Source: a virus
Direction: 5' to 3' (one strand)
Length of the DNA stretch: 20,991 nucleotides
IMG/VR virus record: IMGVR_UViG_3300010883_000624
Span: 1 to 20,991 of that record
The position numbers and the translations under genes are program-made. Positions 7,750 to 15,959 of this stretch are shown one piece after another (within the stretch, counting starts at the first letter, position 1; every line of letters begins with the position of its first letter). The notes beneath the pieces were generated by a model that did no database searches, was not told the origin of the DNA, and saw nothing but the letters and a program-made list of their open reading frames with translations.

Positions 7750-9979
7750 CCTGCAAATTTGCAGAGTTACTAATAGCCACATTTCAAAAAAAACAATAGC
7801 TCAACTTAATAAAAAAGAAAGTTGGAAGTACGGCTATAGTCATAAACATGACGTTATAGTTATAAGCAAAAGTGGTAAAATAGGAGACATTGTCGAGATA
7901 CAAGGATTAAAAATTGCATTACCTTTGCAGCCAGAAAAAATAACGCAAAGAAGTAAAAAGCAAAATGAACAATACTGGCAACCAGAAGAATACCCTAAAG
8001 AACTACAAAAAATCAAGACCATTTTCCAGTGGAATGAGTACCCGAATGCATTCAAAGAGTCATGGGTTGATTACATTGAAAATGAGTTTGAAAGAAGAGA
8101 TGGTGGTTATTGGTTTAAAAATAATGGTGTTTCTACTTATATCACTGGGACTCATTACATGTATTTACAGTGGACCAAAATAGATGTAGGTAAGCCAGAG
8201 TATAGAGAGTCAAACAGAGTCTTTTTTATTTTTTGGGAAGCTTGCAAGGCTGACGAAAGAAGTTACGGAATGTGTTATTTAAAAAACAGACGTTCAGGGT
8301 TTTCTTTTATGTCCTCAGCAGAAACTGTAAACTTAGCTACTATTACACCAGATTCAAGATTTGGAATACTCTCAAAGACTGGAGCTGATGCTAAAAAAAT
8401 GTTTACAGATAAGGTTGTTCCTATTTCAACAAACTATCCGTTTTTCTTTAAACCCATACAAGATGGTATGGATAAGCCTAAAACTGAACTAGCATATAGA
8501 GTTCCTGCTTCTAAGCTTACAAGAAAAAACATATCAATTACGGATAATGATGAGACTCTAACTGGTCTTGACACTTCTATTGACTGGAAAAATACTGGAG
8601 ACAACAGTTATGATGGGGAAAAACTATTCCTACTTGTTCATGATGAATCAGGTAAATGGGAAAGACCAGATAATATACTGAATAATTGGCGTGTAACTAA
8701 AACAACTTTGAGATTAGGTAGAAAAATAGTAGGGAAATGTATGATGGGTTCTACTTCAAACGCACTTAGTAAAGGAGGGGATAATTTTAAAAAGCTCTAT
8801 GAGGATTCTAATGCGTTAGAAAGAAATTCTAACGGACAAACAAAAAGCGGAATGTATTCTCTTTTTATTCCTATGGAATGGAACATGGAAGGTTTTATAG
8901 ATAGACATGGTATGCCTGTTTTTAGGACTCCAGAAAATCCAGTTAAAGATATTCAGGACGAACTCATATACCAAGGAGTATTAAGTTATTGGGAAAATGA
9001 AGTTGAAGCTTTAAAGTCAGACCCAGATTCTTTAAATGAATTCTACAGACAGTTTCCTAGAACAGAAAACCACGCTTTTAGAGATGAGGCTGAGAATAGT
9101 TTATTTAACTTAACTAAGATATATCAGCAGATTGATTTTAATGATTCTGTTGACATAAAAAGAACTGTTAGAACTGGTAACTTTGTTTGGAAAGATGGAG
9201 TCAGAGATACTGAGGTTGTTTGGATGCCTAGCGTAAGTGGTAAGATGAGAGTTTCTTGGATACCCGAGCCAGGATTAAGAAATAATATAGAAATAATAAA
9301 TGGCAGAAAATATCCAGGAAATAAACACATTGGTGCTTTTGGGTGTGACTCTTATGATATATCTGGAGTTGTTGGAGGCAATGGTTCTAAAGGCAGTCTA
9401 CACGGATTGACTACTATGACTTTTGACAATGCTCCATCAAACCAGTTTTTTTTAGAGTATGTTGCTAGACCTCAAACTTCTGAGATGTTTTATGAAAATG
9501 TATTAATGGCTTTAGTTTTTTACGGTATGCCTGTGTTAGTTGAAAACAATAAACCTAGGCTTCTGTATTATCTAAAAAATAGAGGTTACAGGAATTTCTC
9601 TGTAAACAGACCAGATAAACATAAAAACGACCTTTCAAAAGCAGAAAAAGAAATTGGAGGTATACCTTCATCTACATCTGTTATATCTATACATGCAGAA
9701 GCAATAGAGTCTTATATCGAAAGACATGTTGGATATGACTATGTTGGAGAGTTTAGAGACTCAGATTCTCCAGGAAAAATGTTTTTTAATAGAACATTAC
9801 TTGACTGGGCTAACTACGATATTAACAAGAGAACTAAATTTGATGCAACCGTTAGTTCAGGTTTTGCAATCATGGCAACAAACAAATACGTTATGAAACC
9901 CGAACAAAAACGCAATGAAATAAACCTTAAATTTGCAAGGTATAGTAACAATGGCAATACTAGTACATTATTAAAGTAG
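7685..9979 (+). CDS. terL: Terminase large subunit (packaging ATPase-nuclease, 764 aa)
   Basis: The motor that pumps genome DNA into the prohead and cuts it. After an N-terminal domain of about 190 aa (including IVISKSGKIGDI near residue 60 and QGLKIALP at 73) comes a deviant Walker A, KNRRSGFSF (200-208), of the R-x-x-G-[F/Y]-S kind seen in large Bacteroidota phage terminases. Walker B is LFLLVHDE (314-321; D320, E321 catalytic) and the coupling motif is probably MMGST (353-357). The C-terminal RNase H-like nuclease has candidate metal-binding acids D555 (GAFGCDSYD), E620 (VLVE) and D707 (LLDW). At 764 aa it is longer than most terminases because of the N-terminal extension. ATG 7685 lies inside the previous gene; the next in-frame ATG (residue 159) would remove conserved-looking sequence. 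It ends in TAG, four bases before the portal ATG. Confidence 0.93.
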   Translation: MTTQEQKRNSKVSQRIEDESLDLQICRVTNSHISKKTIAQLNKKESWKYGYSHKHDVIVISKSGKIGDIVEIQGLKIALPLQPEKITQRSKKQNEQYWQPEEYPKELQKIKTIFQWNEYPNAFKESWVDYIENEFERRDGGYWFKNNGVSTYITGTHYMYLQWTKIDVGKPEYRESNRVFFIFWEACKADERSYGMCYLKNRRSGFSFMSSAETVNLATITPDSRFGILSKTGADAKKMFTDKVVPISTNYPFFFKPIQDGMDKPKTELAYRVPASKLTRKNISITDNDETLTGLDTSIDWKNTGDNSYDGEKLFLLVHDESGKWERPDNILNNWRVTKTTLRLGRKIVGKCMMGSTSNALSKGGDNFKKLYEDSNALERNSNGQTKSGMYSLFIPMEWNMEGFIDRHGMPVFRTPENPVKDIQDELIYQGVLSYWENEVEALKSDPDSLNEFYRQFPRTENHAFRDEAENSLFNLTKIYQQIDFNDSVDIKRTVRTGNFVWKDGVRDTEVVWMPSVSGKMRVSWIPEPGLRNNIEIINGRKYPGNKHIGAFGCDSYDISGVVGGNGSKGSLHGLTTMTFDNAPSNQFFLEYVARPQTSEMFYENVLMALVFYGMPVLVENNKPRLLYYLKNRGYRNFSVNRPDKHKNDLSKAEKEIGGIPSSTSVISIHAEAIESYIERHVGYDYVGEFRDSDSPGKMFFNRTLLDWANYDINKRTKFDATVSSGFAIMATNKYVMKPEQKRNEINLKFARYSNNGNTSTLLK

Positions 9980-9982
9980 GAT

Positions 9983-12403
9983 ATGAGCAATACCCCTTAT
10001 ACACACGTTTCTGGTTTTCCAGACCAATTGGCTTTAGACGAAGAGAAAGTAACCTCTAAATACGGCTTAAACGTTGGAAAAGCAATAGAAGCAGAGTGGT
10101 TTAAAAAGGAAGGAGGAACTTCCAAGTACTACAGTAACAGAAGCACCTTTCATAAGTTAAGAACTTATGCTTTAGGAGAGCAATCTGTTCAAAAGTATAA
10201 AGATGAACTTGCCGTAAATGGAGACATTTCCTATCTAAATCTCGACTGGACACCTGTCCCAATTATACCTAAAATGGTGGACATTGTTGTCAACGGGATG
10301 ACTAACCGATTATTCAGTGTAAAGGCTGAAGCTGTAGACCCTGTTTCTTCAAGTAAAAAAGCTCTATATAAAAATGATGTAGAGACTCAAATGAAGAATA
10401 AGGATAATTATGAGGAGCTTGAAAAGATGTTTGGTAACAAGATGTTTTCAATGAACCCCGATGAATTGCCTGAAAATGATGACGAGTTAAGTTTGCACAT
10501 GTCTTTAAATTATAAAGACGAAATAGAAATTGGAGCTGAAAAAGCTGTTACTAATGTTTTCAAAATAAATGAGTATGATTTATTAAAACAACAGTTAGCT
10601 GAAGATGCGACTACTCTAGGTATATCTGTCTCAAAGCACACTTTTAATATTCATGATGGTATTAAACTAGATTACGTAGACCCATCAAATTTTATTCACA
10701 GTCCAACAGAAGACCCTCATTTTAAAGATTGCTACTACTTTGGCGAAGTTAAAAATGTAAATATTACAGAGCTAAAAAAAGTAAATCCATCTCTTACTCA
10801 AGATGATATTAAAGAAATCTCAAAACTTTCTAGTAAATGGGATTCATATCAAGGAGTTCGTGGAGGAACTAGAACAGATAACTTTGATAAAAATACAGCG
10901 ACTCTTCTTTATTTCTGTTACAAATCAGATATGGAGATTGTCTATAAGAAAAAGAAAAATGCTTTTGGAGGGGATAAAGTATTAGAAAAAAACGGAAGTT
11001 TTAATCCTCCTAAAACTGAAACAGCACGATTTGAAAAACTATCTAAAAGAATTGACGTATGGTACGAAGGTGTACTTGTTCTAGGAACAAACTATATACT
11101 GAAGTGGGACTTAATGAAGAACATGGTAAGACCGAAATCGGCAATCCAAAAAGTCCTTGCTCCCTTCGTTGTGAGTGCGCCAAAAATGTACAGGGGGAAC
11201 ATAGACTCCCTAGTGAAGAGGATGATTCCGTTTGCTGACCAAATACAATTAATACACTTAAAGTTACAGCAAATAACTTCTAGAATGATTCCTGATGGGG
11301 TATACCTAGACGTAGATGGTCTTGCTTCTGTTAACTTGGGTAATGGTAATTCATACGACCCTCAAGAAGCGCTAAATTTATATTTCCAAACAGGTTCTGT
11401 TATTGGAAGAAGTTCTACAGAAGATGGAGAGTATAATCACGGCAAGATACCAGTTCAGGAGCTTACTTCTTCTGGTGCAAACGCTAAGATTTCTTCTCTT
11501 ATCAATATGTACAACTATAACTTAAACATGGTAAGAGCCGCTACAGGTTTGAACGAAGCTAGAGATGCCTCTACTCCTGACGATAGAGCTCTAGTAGGTG
11601 TTCAAAAATTAGCTGCTTTAAATTCAAACACGGCAACAAGACACGTACTCAACTCTACGTTGTATATGACCACTAAAATGGCTCAGTGTGTTTACTACAG
11701 ATTATCTGACGCTTTACAGTATTCAGATATGGCAGAAGATTTAGCTAAAGGAATTGGCAAATATTCAATAGATATATTAGACCAAATAAAGCATTTACAT
11801 CTACATGATTTTTCTATTTACATAGAACTACATCCTGATGCAGAAGAAAAAGCTGTTTTAGAGCAAAACATTCAAGCGTCTTTAGCCGCAGGTAAGATTG
11901 ATATAGATGACGCAATTGATGTTAGAGGAGTTCCAAATGTTAAGATAGCATCTCAACTATTGAAAGTTCGCAAGAAAAGAAAAGAGAAGCTCGACATGAA
12001 AAAACAACAGTCACTTATAGAGCAGCAATCTCAATCTAATGCTAAAGCTGCACAAGTTGCAGAACAAGCAAAGCAAAAAACACTTACAGTTGAATCTCAG
12101 GCAGACGCACAAATTGAACAATTAAAAGCTCAATTAGAAATGCAGCGCATGGAAAAAGAGTTTGAGCTTAAAAAGAAACTTATTGAAATGCAGAACTCAA
12201 TGGAATCTCAATCTAAACAAGAACAAAGAGAATTTGAGTTAAGTAAAGAAGGTAAGCGTGAAGATAGAAAAGATAAAAGAACAGAAAAACAAGCTTCACA
12301 ACAATCGGTATTAATAAAACAAAGACAACAAGATTTAGACCCTGTTGATTTTGACGGACAAGATTCATTAGGCTCTGGAATTCAGGGAATGATTGGTTCT
12401 TAG
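9983..12403 (+). CDS. Portal protein (806 aa)
   Basis: Forms the dodecameric channel at the vertex through which the terminase packages DNA and to which the neck attaches. Sequence signs are the segment LNLDWTPVPIIPKMVDIVVN (85-104), a central wing/stem region, and a segment beginning at N524 (NEARDASTPDDRALVGVQKL, then NSNTATRH) that from memory matches portals of crAss-like phages. Residues about 660-785 are a long Q/K/E-rich stretch predicted to be coiled coil, probably the crown reaching into the capsid, followed by a short acidic and glycine tail. At 806 aa it is large, as in that group. The start ATG follows the terminase stop with AGGAT just upstream, an unusual purine-rich site here. 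It is in frame with terL, separated only by TAG and GAT. It ends in TAG. Confidence 0.88.
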   Translation: MSNTPYTHVSGFPDQLALDEEKVTSKYGLNVGKAIEAEWFKKEGGTSKYYSNRSTFHKLRTYALGEQSVQKYKDELAVNGDISYLNLDWTPVPIIPKMVDIVVNGMTNRLFSVKAEAVDPVSSSKKALYKNDVETQMKNKDNYEELEKMFGNKMFSMNPDELPENDDELSLHMSLNYKDEIEIGAEKAVTNVFKINEYDLLKQQLAEDATTLGISVSKHTFNIHDGIKLDYVDPSNFIHSPTEDPHFKDCYYFGEVKNVNITELKKVNPSLTQDDIKEISKLSSKWDSYQGVRGGTRTDNFDKNTATLLYFCYKSDMEIVYKKKKNAFGGDKVLEKNGSFNPPKTETARFEKLSKRIDVWYEGVLVLGTNYILKWDLMKNMVRPKSAIQKVLAPFVVSAPKMYRGNIDSLVKRMIPFADQIQLIHLKLQQITSRMIPDGVYLDVDGLASVNLGNGNSYDPQEALNLYFQTGSVIGRSSTEDGEYNHGKIPVQELTSSGANAKISSLINMYNYNLNMVRAATGLNEARDASTPDDRALVGVQKLAALNSNTATRHVLNSTLYMTTKMAQCVYYRLSDALQYSDMAEDLAKGIGKYSIDILDQIKHLHLHDFSIYIELHPDAEEKAVLEQNIQASLAAGKIDIDDAIDVRGVPNVKIASQLLKVRKKRKEKLDMKKQQSLIEQQSQSNAKAAQVAEQAKQKTLTVESQADAQIEQLKAQLEMQRMEKEFELKKKLIEMQNSMESQSKQEQREFELSKEGKREDRKDKRTEKQASQQSVLIKQRQQDLDPVDFDGQDSLGSGIQGMIGS

Positions 12404-12434
12404 TATTTTAATATAATAAATTAAATTTAATAAA
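12404..12434 (+). promoter_or_regulatory. A/T-only translation initiation region of the scaffold gene
   Basis: The 31-base gap between portal and scaffold genes contains only A and T and ends in TTAATAAA directly before ATG 12435. The same TTAATAAAATG string precedes the gene at 15056, and the MCP and the 1924-aa gene also have A-rich leaders. No Shine-Dalgarno is present. In Bacteroidota, unstructured A-rich leaders are known to drive initiation, so this is read as a ribosome entry region rather than a promoter. Confidence 0.5.
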
Positions 12435-13610
12435 ATGGCAGAAGTAAAATTTCGAGTGATGAACGATGAGGGCGAATTTGTGCCTCTTAAGTCACAACAA
12501 GAAGCGGTTTCTGAAGAAGCTGCAAATGAAGTAAACGAGGTTCAACCCGTTGATGTTGAAGCGACAAATGACGCAGTTGAAGAGACAACTGACGTAGCTG
12601 AAGCGACAACTGACGTAGTTGAAACTGAAAAAATTATAGAAGAACAACCAAAAGAAGCATCAGAAGTGGCTGAAGAGCCTGCTGCGCAGATTGATGAGTC
12701 AAGTATTCTAAAACATCTAAAGGAAAGATATAATGCTCAATTCGAGTCTTTAGATGAAGTTCTTAAACATAATGAGCAAGAGCAGGTTGTTTTACCAGAA
12801 GATGTTTCCAAGTTTATGGAATACAAAAAAGAAACTGGTAGAGGTTTAGAGGATTTTATGCGTGTGCAGCAAGACCTAGACAAAGTTGATGAGAATACTT
12901 TACTCCATGAATACTATAAGGAGACAAAGCCATATTTAGGAGCTACAGACGTTCCTGATTATATCGAGGAAAACTTTGGATTATCTGAAGACGCTGAAGA
13001 CGTGTCTAATAAACGAAAACAGCTTGCCTATAAAGAAGAATTATATAATGCTAAGAAGCATTTTGATACTCTGAAAGAGAAATACAAAACTCCCCTTGAG
13101 TCAAGTAAGGAGAATATTCCTGAAGAATATCAAGAAGCCTACGAGGGTTACAATAATTATATAAATGAGTTAGAAAAAACTAAAAAAAGTACAGAAGAAA
13201 GAGCTGCTATTTTTAGCGACAAAACAAACAAGTTGTTCAAGGAAAATTTCAAAGGTTTTGAATATAATGTCGGGGACAAAAGTGTAGTTTTTAAGCCTAA
13301 AAATGTCGATGAGGTACACCAAACTCAGTCAAATCTTAACAATTATATTGATAAGTTTTTGGATGATTCGGGATACTTAAACGATGCAGATGGATTTCAT
13401 CGTTCTTTAAACTTGGCGTTAAACCCAGACAACGTGGCAAAGTTTTTTTACGAGCAAGGAGTTGCTGACGCAACAGAAGGCTTAGTTAAAAAGACTAAAA
13501 ATATTGACATGGATGTTCGGTCCAATACAGACACTGAGAATAAGGGAGGATTACAGTACCGTGTTTTAGATGATTCTGACTTCACAGATTTTAAAATAAG
13601 AAAAAAATAA
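12435..13610 (+). CDS. Probable capsid scaffolding protein (391 aa)
   Basis: Lies between portal and MCP, the usual place for a scaffold. The first 90 residues are very acidic and low-complexity (V, E, A, T, D), including three tandem 7-residue repeats at 41-61. The rest is charged, helix-rich and cysteine-free, with coiled-coil-like stretches around residues 190-270. The tail is basic (FKIRKK), as expected if the C-terminus binds the inner capsid surface electrostatically. I see no Ser-His or other protease signature, so a fused prohead protease is not supported. By analogy with P22- or T7-type scaffolds it would occupy the prohead and leave or be destroyed before packaging. The call rests on position and composition, not on a recognised motif. 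Confidence 0.6.
   Translation: MAEVKFRVMNDEGEFVPLKSQQEAVSEEAANEVNEVQPVDVEATNDAVEETTDVAEATTDVVETEKIIEEQPKEASEVAEEPAAQIDESSILKHLKERYNAQFESLDEVLKHNEQEQVVLPEDVSKFMEYKKETGRGLEDFMRVQQDLDKVDENTLLHEYYKETKPYLGATDVPDYIEENFGLSEDAEDVSNKRKQLAYKEELYNAKKHFDTLKEKYKTPLESSKENIPEEYQEAYEGYNNYINELEKTKKSTEERAAIFSDKTNKLFKENFKGFEYNVGDKSVVFKPKNVDEVHQTQSNLNNYIDKFLDDSGYLNDADGFHRSLNLALNPDNVAKFFYEQGVADATEGLVKKTKNIDMDVRSNTDTENKGGLQYRVLDDSDFTDFKIRKK
12555..12617 (+). repeat. Three tandem 21-bp repeats in the scaffold gene
   Basis: Consecutive 21-base units start at 12555, 12576 and 12597, and a partial fourth starts at 12618. The consensus is GTTGAAGCGACAACTGACGTA with a few substitutions. In frame they encode VEATNDA, VEETTDV and AEATTDV, so copy-number changes keep the reading frame and lengthen or shorten the acidic N-terminal arm. 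Confidence 0.85.
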
Positions 13611-13630
13611 TCTTTTAAAAAAACACAAAA

Positions 13631-14977
13631 ATGGCAGTAACAATTAGTGGAGTACAAGGTGCATTAACACCAGCTCCAAAAAAACAAACACTATCTACCA
13701 ACTATTTGGGGGCAGATATAGAATTCACTTCACAAAATCTTCCAGATATATACGAAGCGGAATTTGAAAAATATGGAAACCGTACGGTATCTTCTTTCTT
13801 GCGTCTTGTAGGAGCTGAAATTCCTTTCGCATCTGATTTAATTCAGTGGTCAGAGCAAAGCAGACTTCATATCGCAGTGACAGGAGCAACTCGTGCAGCA
13901 GATGTTATAACATCAACTGCTCACGCATTCCGTAAAAATCAAACAGTAATTATATCTGACGGTACTACCCAAGATAAAGCTATTGTACTTGATGATGCTG
14001 ATTTTACAGCAGACACTTTTGCTTTAGGTTCTTATACAGGAGCTAACCTTAATGCCGCTATCGGTACTACAGGATTAAAAGTTTTTGTATATGGTTCTGA
14101 ATTCAAAAAAGGAACAGCAGGAATGGACGGTGCTATTGAAGCTCCTGTTGACATTCAATCATGTAGTCCTATTATAATCAAAGACAAGTATGAAGTTAAT
14201 GGTTCTGATATGGCTCAAATTGGTTGGGTTGAAATCACTACTGAGAATGGAGCTGCTGGATACTACTGGTATCTTAAGTCTGAGCATGAAACTCGTTTAC
14301 GTTTTGAAGATTACCTAGAGTTATCTTTAATCGAAGGAGTTGAAGCTGCTGCTGGTTCTGGAGCTTTGGCTGCTGGTGCAAAAGGTACTCAAGGTATGTT
14401 CGATACTATCGAAACTAGAGGTAACATTGCAACTGGTTCAATCGCAGGTAAAGACGATTTAGAGCAACTAGTTCTTACTTTAGACAAAGAAGGAGCTATT
14501 CAAGAAAACGTAATGTTTGTAAACAGAGCGAAGTCATTTGAAATTGACAACGTACTAGCTGGATTAAACACTTACGGTACTGCTGGAGCTGCTTCTTTCG
14601 GTTTATTCGATAACGATGCAGATATGGCTTTAAACCTTGGATTCTCTGGATTCAATTTAGGGTATGATTTCTACAAAACAGACTGGAAATATCTTAACGA
14701 TGCTTCTACAGGAGGATTATCTTCTGGAGTTGACGGAGTTGTAGTTCCTGCTGGAACAATGACTGTATACGACCAAGTACTTGGGAAGAACGCAAAACGT
14801 CCTTTCTTACATGTTCGTTACAGAAAATCAGAATCTGAAGACAGACGTTATAAGTCTTGGGTTGTAGGTTCTGCTGGAGGTGCCGCTAATAGCGACCTTG
14901 ATGCAATGCAAGTACACATGCTTTCTGAAAGAGCGCTATGTGTGATGGGTGCAAACAACTTCATCATAATGAAGTAA
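13631..14977 (+). CDS. Major capsid protein (448 aa, probable HK97 fold)
   Basis: Follows the scaffold by 20 A-rich bases, and its alanine/glycine-rich composition is typical of a highly expressed shell protein. The N-terminal arm (residues 1-80) is followed by a beta-rich stretch at about 85-150 that includes STAHAFRKNQTVIISDG and may be an inserted surface domain. The middle has a helix with EHETRLRFEDYLELSLIEG, like the HK97 spine/P-domain region, and residues about 250-448 give alternating helix and strand ending in LSERALCVMGANNFIIMK. No delta-domain or protease cleavage site is obvious. A hairpin follows the gene, which may protect or end its abundant mRNA. MCP identity is supported by order, size and composition; the HK97 fold is inferred, since all known tailed phages use it. 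Confidence 0.85.
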   Translation: MAVTISGVQGALTPAPKKQTLSTNYLGADIEFTSQNLPDIYEAEFEKYGNRTVSSFLRLVGAEIPFASDLIQWSEQSRLHIAVTGATRAADVITSTAHAFRKNQTVIISDGTTQDKAIVLDDADFTADTFALGSYTGANLNAAIGTTGLKVFVYGSEFKKGTAGMDGAIEAPVDIQSCSPIIIKDKYEVNGSDMAQIGWVEITTENGAAGYYWYLKSEHETRLRFEDYLELSLIEGVEAAAGSGALAAGAKGTQGMFDTIETRGNIATGSIAGKDDLEQLVLTLDKEGAIQENVMFVNRAKSFEIDNVLAGLNTYGTAGAASFGLFDNDADMALNLGFSGFNLGYDFYKTDWKYLNDASTGGLSSGVDGVVVPAGTMTVYDQVLGKNAKRPFLHVRYRKSESEDRRYKSWVVGSAGGAANSDLDAMQVHMLSERALCVMGANNFIIMK

Positions 14978-14992
14978 TATTTATTGTAGGAA

Positions 14993-15032
14993 TTACCCTC
15001 GTTATATCAACGGGGGTAAATCTTACTTTTTT
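14993..15032 (+). terminator. Hairpin downstream of the MCP, weak intrinsic terminator
   Basis: Eleven bases at 14993-15003 (TTACCCTCGTT) pair with 15009-15019 (AACGGGGGTAA) with one G-U pair and a 5-base loop. A run of six T's follows only after a 7-base spacer (15027-15032), so termination is probably partial, or the hairpin stabilises the MCP transcript end. The remaining gap to 15056 is A/T-only. Confidence 0.6.
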
Positions 15033-15055
15033 AATTTAATTAAATACTTAATAAA

Positions 15056-15865
15056 ATGTCTACAAAAGTATCAGTAAAAAGAACGGTTACTAAAACCAAA
15101 CCAACTGTCAGAGAAGTTGATTCAGTTGAAAAAAAAGATGACTGGGAATACAGAGATAGAATGTATGTTATCGCAAAAGGAAGCCCTGTAAGCTATCAAT
15201 TGAGAACACAACACTCCCCCAGAAAACCACTACAATTTAACGATGGAACAAGACTAAGGGCTTTGCGCTATGCTCAAAATCATGACAGTCCTTTCATTGA
15301 TGAGCAAAACGGAGAAGTAATGCTTGGTAGAATTAGATTTGAGAACGGAAGTTTATTCGTAAAAAAAGAAGACGTTAATCTTCAGAAGTTTCTCAGCATA
15401 TACCACTCAGACTTTAACACAGAGTACTATGAGTTAGACCTAGAGAAAGATGCTCAGGATGACTTAGTACATATACAGAAAGAATCTGAAGCTACTCAAT
15501 TAGCTCTAAGCATGGATATAAATGACTTAGAGGGAGTTGCAAGAGCTGTATTTAGAAGTAATGTAAACAACATGCGTTCTTCGGAAATAAGAAGAGATAC
15601 CGTTATATTCGCAAAAAACAACCCAAGTGAATTTATAAAGTTAGCTAATGACGAAAACATAAAAAACAGGAATTTAGCAATAAAGTCAGTTGAAATGGGT
15701 ATATTGCATGTGTTGTCCGATAACGCTACAGTTTGCTGGAATGACAAAGAAAAGACAAAAATAATGACAGCTCCTTTTGGAGAGAATGTGTATTCAGCAT
15801 TATCAAGATTCTTTAAAACAGATGAAGGATTAGAAGTGATGCAGGGTATTATAAATAGACTTTAG
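15056..15865 (+). CDS. Conserved hypothetical protein downstream of the MCP (269 aa)
   Basis: Begins with a basic K/T/V-rich stretch of about 20 residues, then WEYRDRMYVIAKGSPVSYQL (30-49) and the motif LRYAQNHDSPFIDEQNGE at 70-87, with a following FENGSLFVKKEDVNLQKFLS. From memory, proteins with a matching block (W-E-Y-[KR]-D-R, RYA.N..SPF.DEQ.GE) are found in marine phages of several groups, without a defined function. The second half is helical and charged. No membrane segment, signal peptide or catalytic motif is visible. It sits alone between two hairpins, so its dose may be set separately from the capsid and neck genes. A head-tail junction, head-decoration or internal-protein role is possible. 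It ends in tandem TAG TAG. Confidence 0.6.
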   Translation: MSTKVSVKRTVTKTKPTVREVDSVEKKDDWEYRDRMYVIAKGSPVSYQLRTQHSPRKPLQFNDGTRLRALRYAQNHDSPFIDEQNGEVMLGRIRFENGSLFVKKEDVNLQKFLSIYHSDFNTEYYELDLEKDAQDDLVHIQKESEATQLALSMDINDLEGVARAVFRSNVNNMRSSEIRRDTVIFAKNNPSEFIKLANDENIKNRNLAIKSVEMGILHVLSDNATVCWNDKEKTKIMTAPFGENVYSALSRFFKTDEGLEVMQGIINRL

Positions 15866-15900
15866 TAGTTTTTATATAGTTAGTTAGTTAATTTGTTTCA

Positions 15901-15935
15901 GAAGAGCCCCTCCTAAAAAGGGGCTTTTCTTTTTT
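15901..15935 (+). terminator. Strong intrinsic terminator
   Basis: GAAGAGCCCCT (15901-15911) pairs with AGGGGCTTTTC (15919-15929) over 11 bp with one G-U pair, closing a 7-base loop, and is followed at once by six T's (15930-15935). This is the clearest GC-rich hairpin in the window and fits a rho-independent terminator for the transcript carrying the gene at 15056. Confidence 0.85.
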
Positions 15936-15936
15936 G

Positions 15937-15944
15937 TATTTTTG
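15937..15944 (+). promoter_or_regulatory. Candidate Bacteroidota-type promoter -7 box
   Basis: TATTTTTG at 15937-15944 matches the Bacteroidota primary-sigma -7 consensus TAnnTTTG. It lies immediately after the terminator and 15 bases before ATG 15960, so it could restart transcription for the neck and tail genes with a very short leader. I see no TTG at the expected -33 spacing (that stretch is the terminator hairpin), so the match is partial and could be chance in T-rich DNA. Confidence 0.3.
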
Positions 15945-15959
15945 TATAAAAGAGAAGCA

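Noticed and set aside
9446-9453. Run of eight T's inside terL as a programmed frameshift
   Set aside because: The frame continues through it into nuclease motifs (D555 before, E620 after is in the same frame), so no frameshift is required.
12435-13610. Prohead protease fused to the scaffold
   Set aside because: No Ser-His-Asp or G-x-S pattern of ClpP- or herpes-type prohead proteases could be found in the 391 residues.
15877-15890. TAGT tandem repeat (three units plus TA)
   Set aside because: Too short to mean much in AT-rich intergenic DNA; no mirror or inverted partner was seen.
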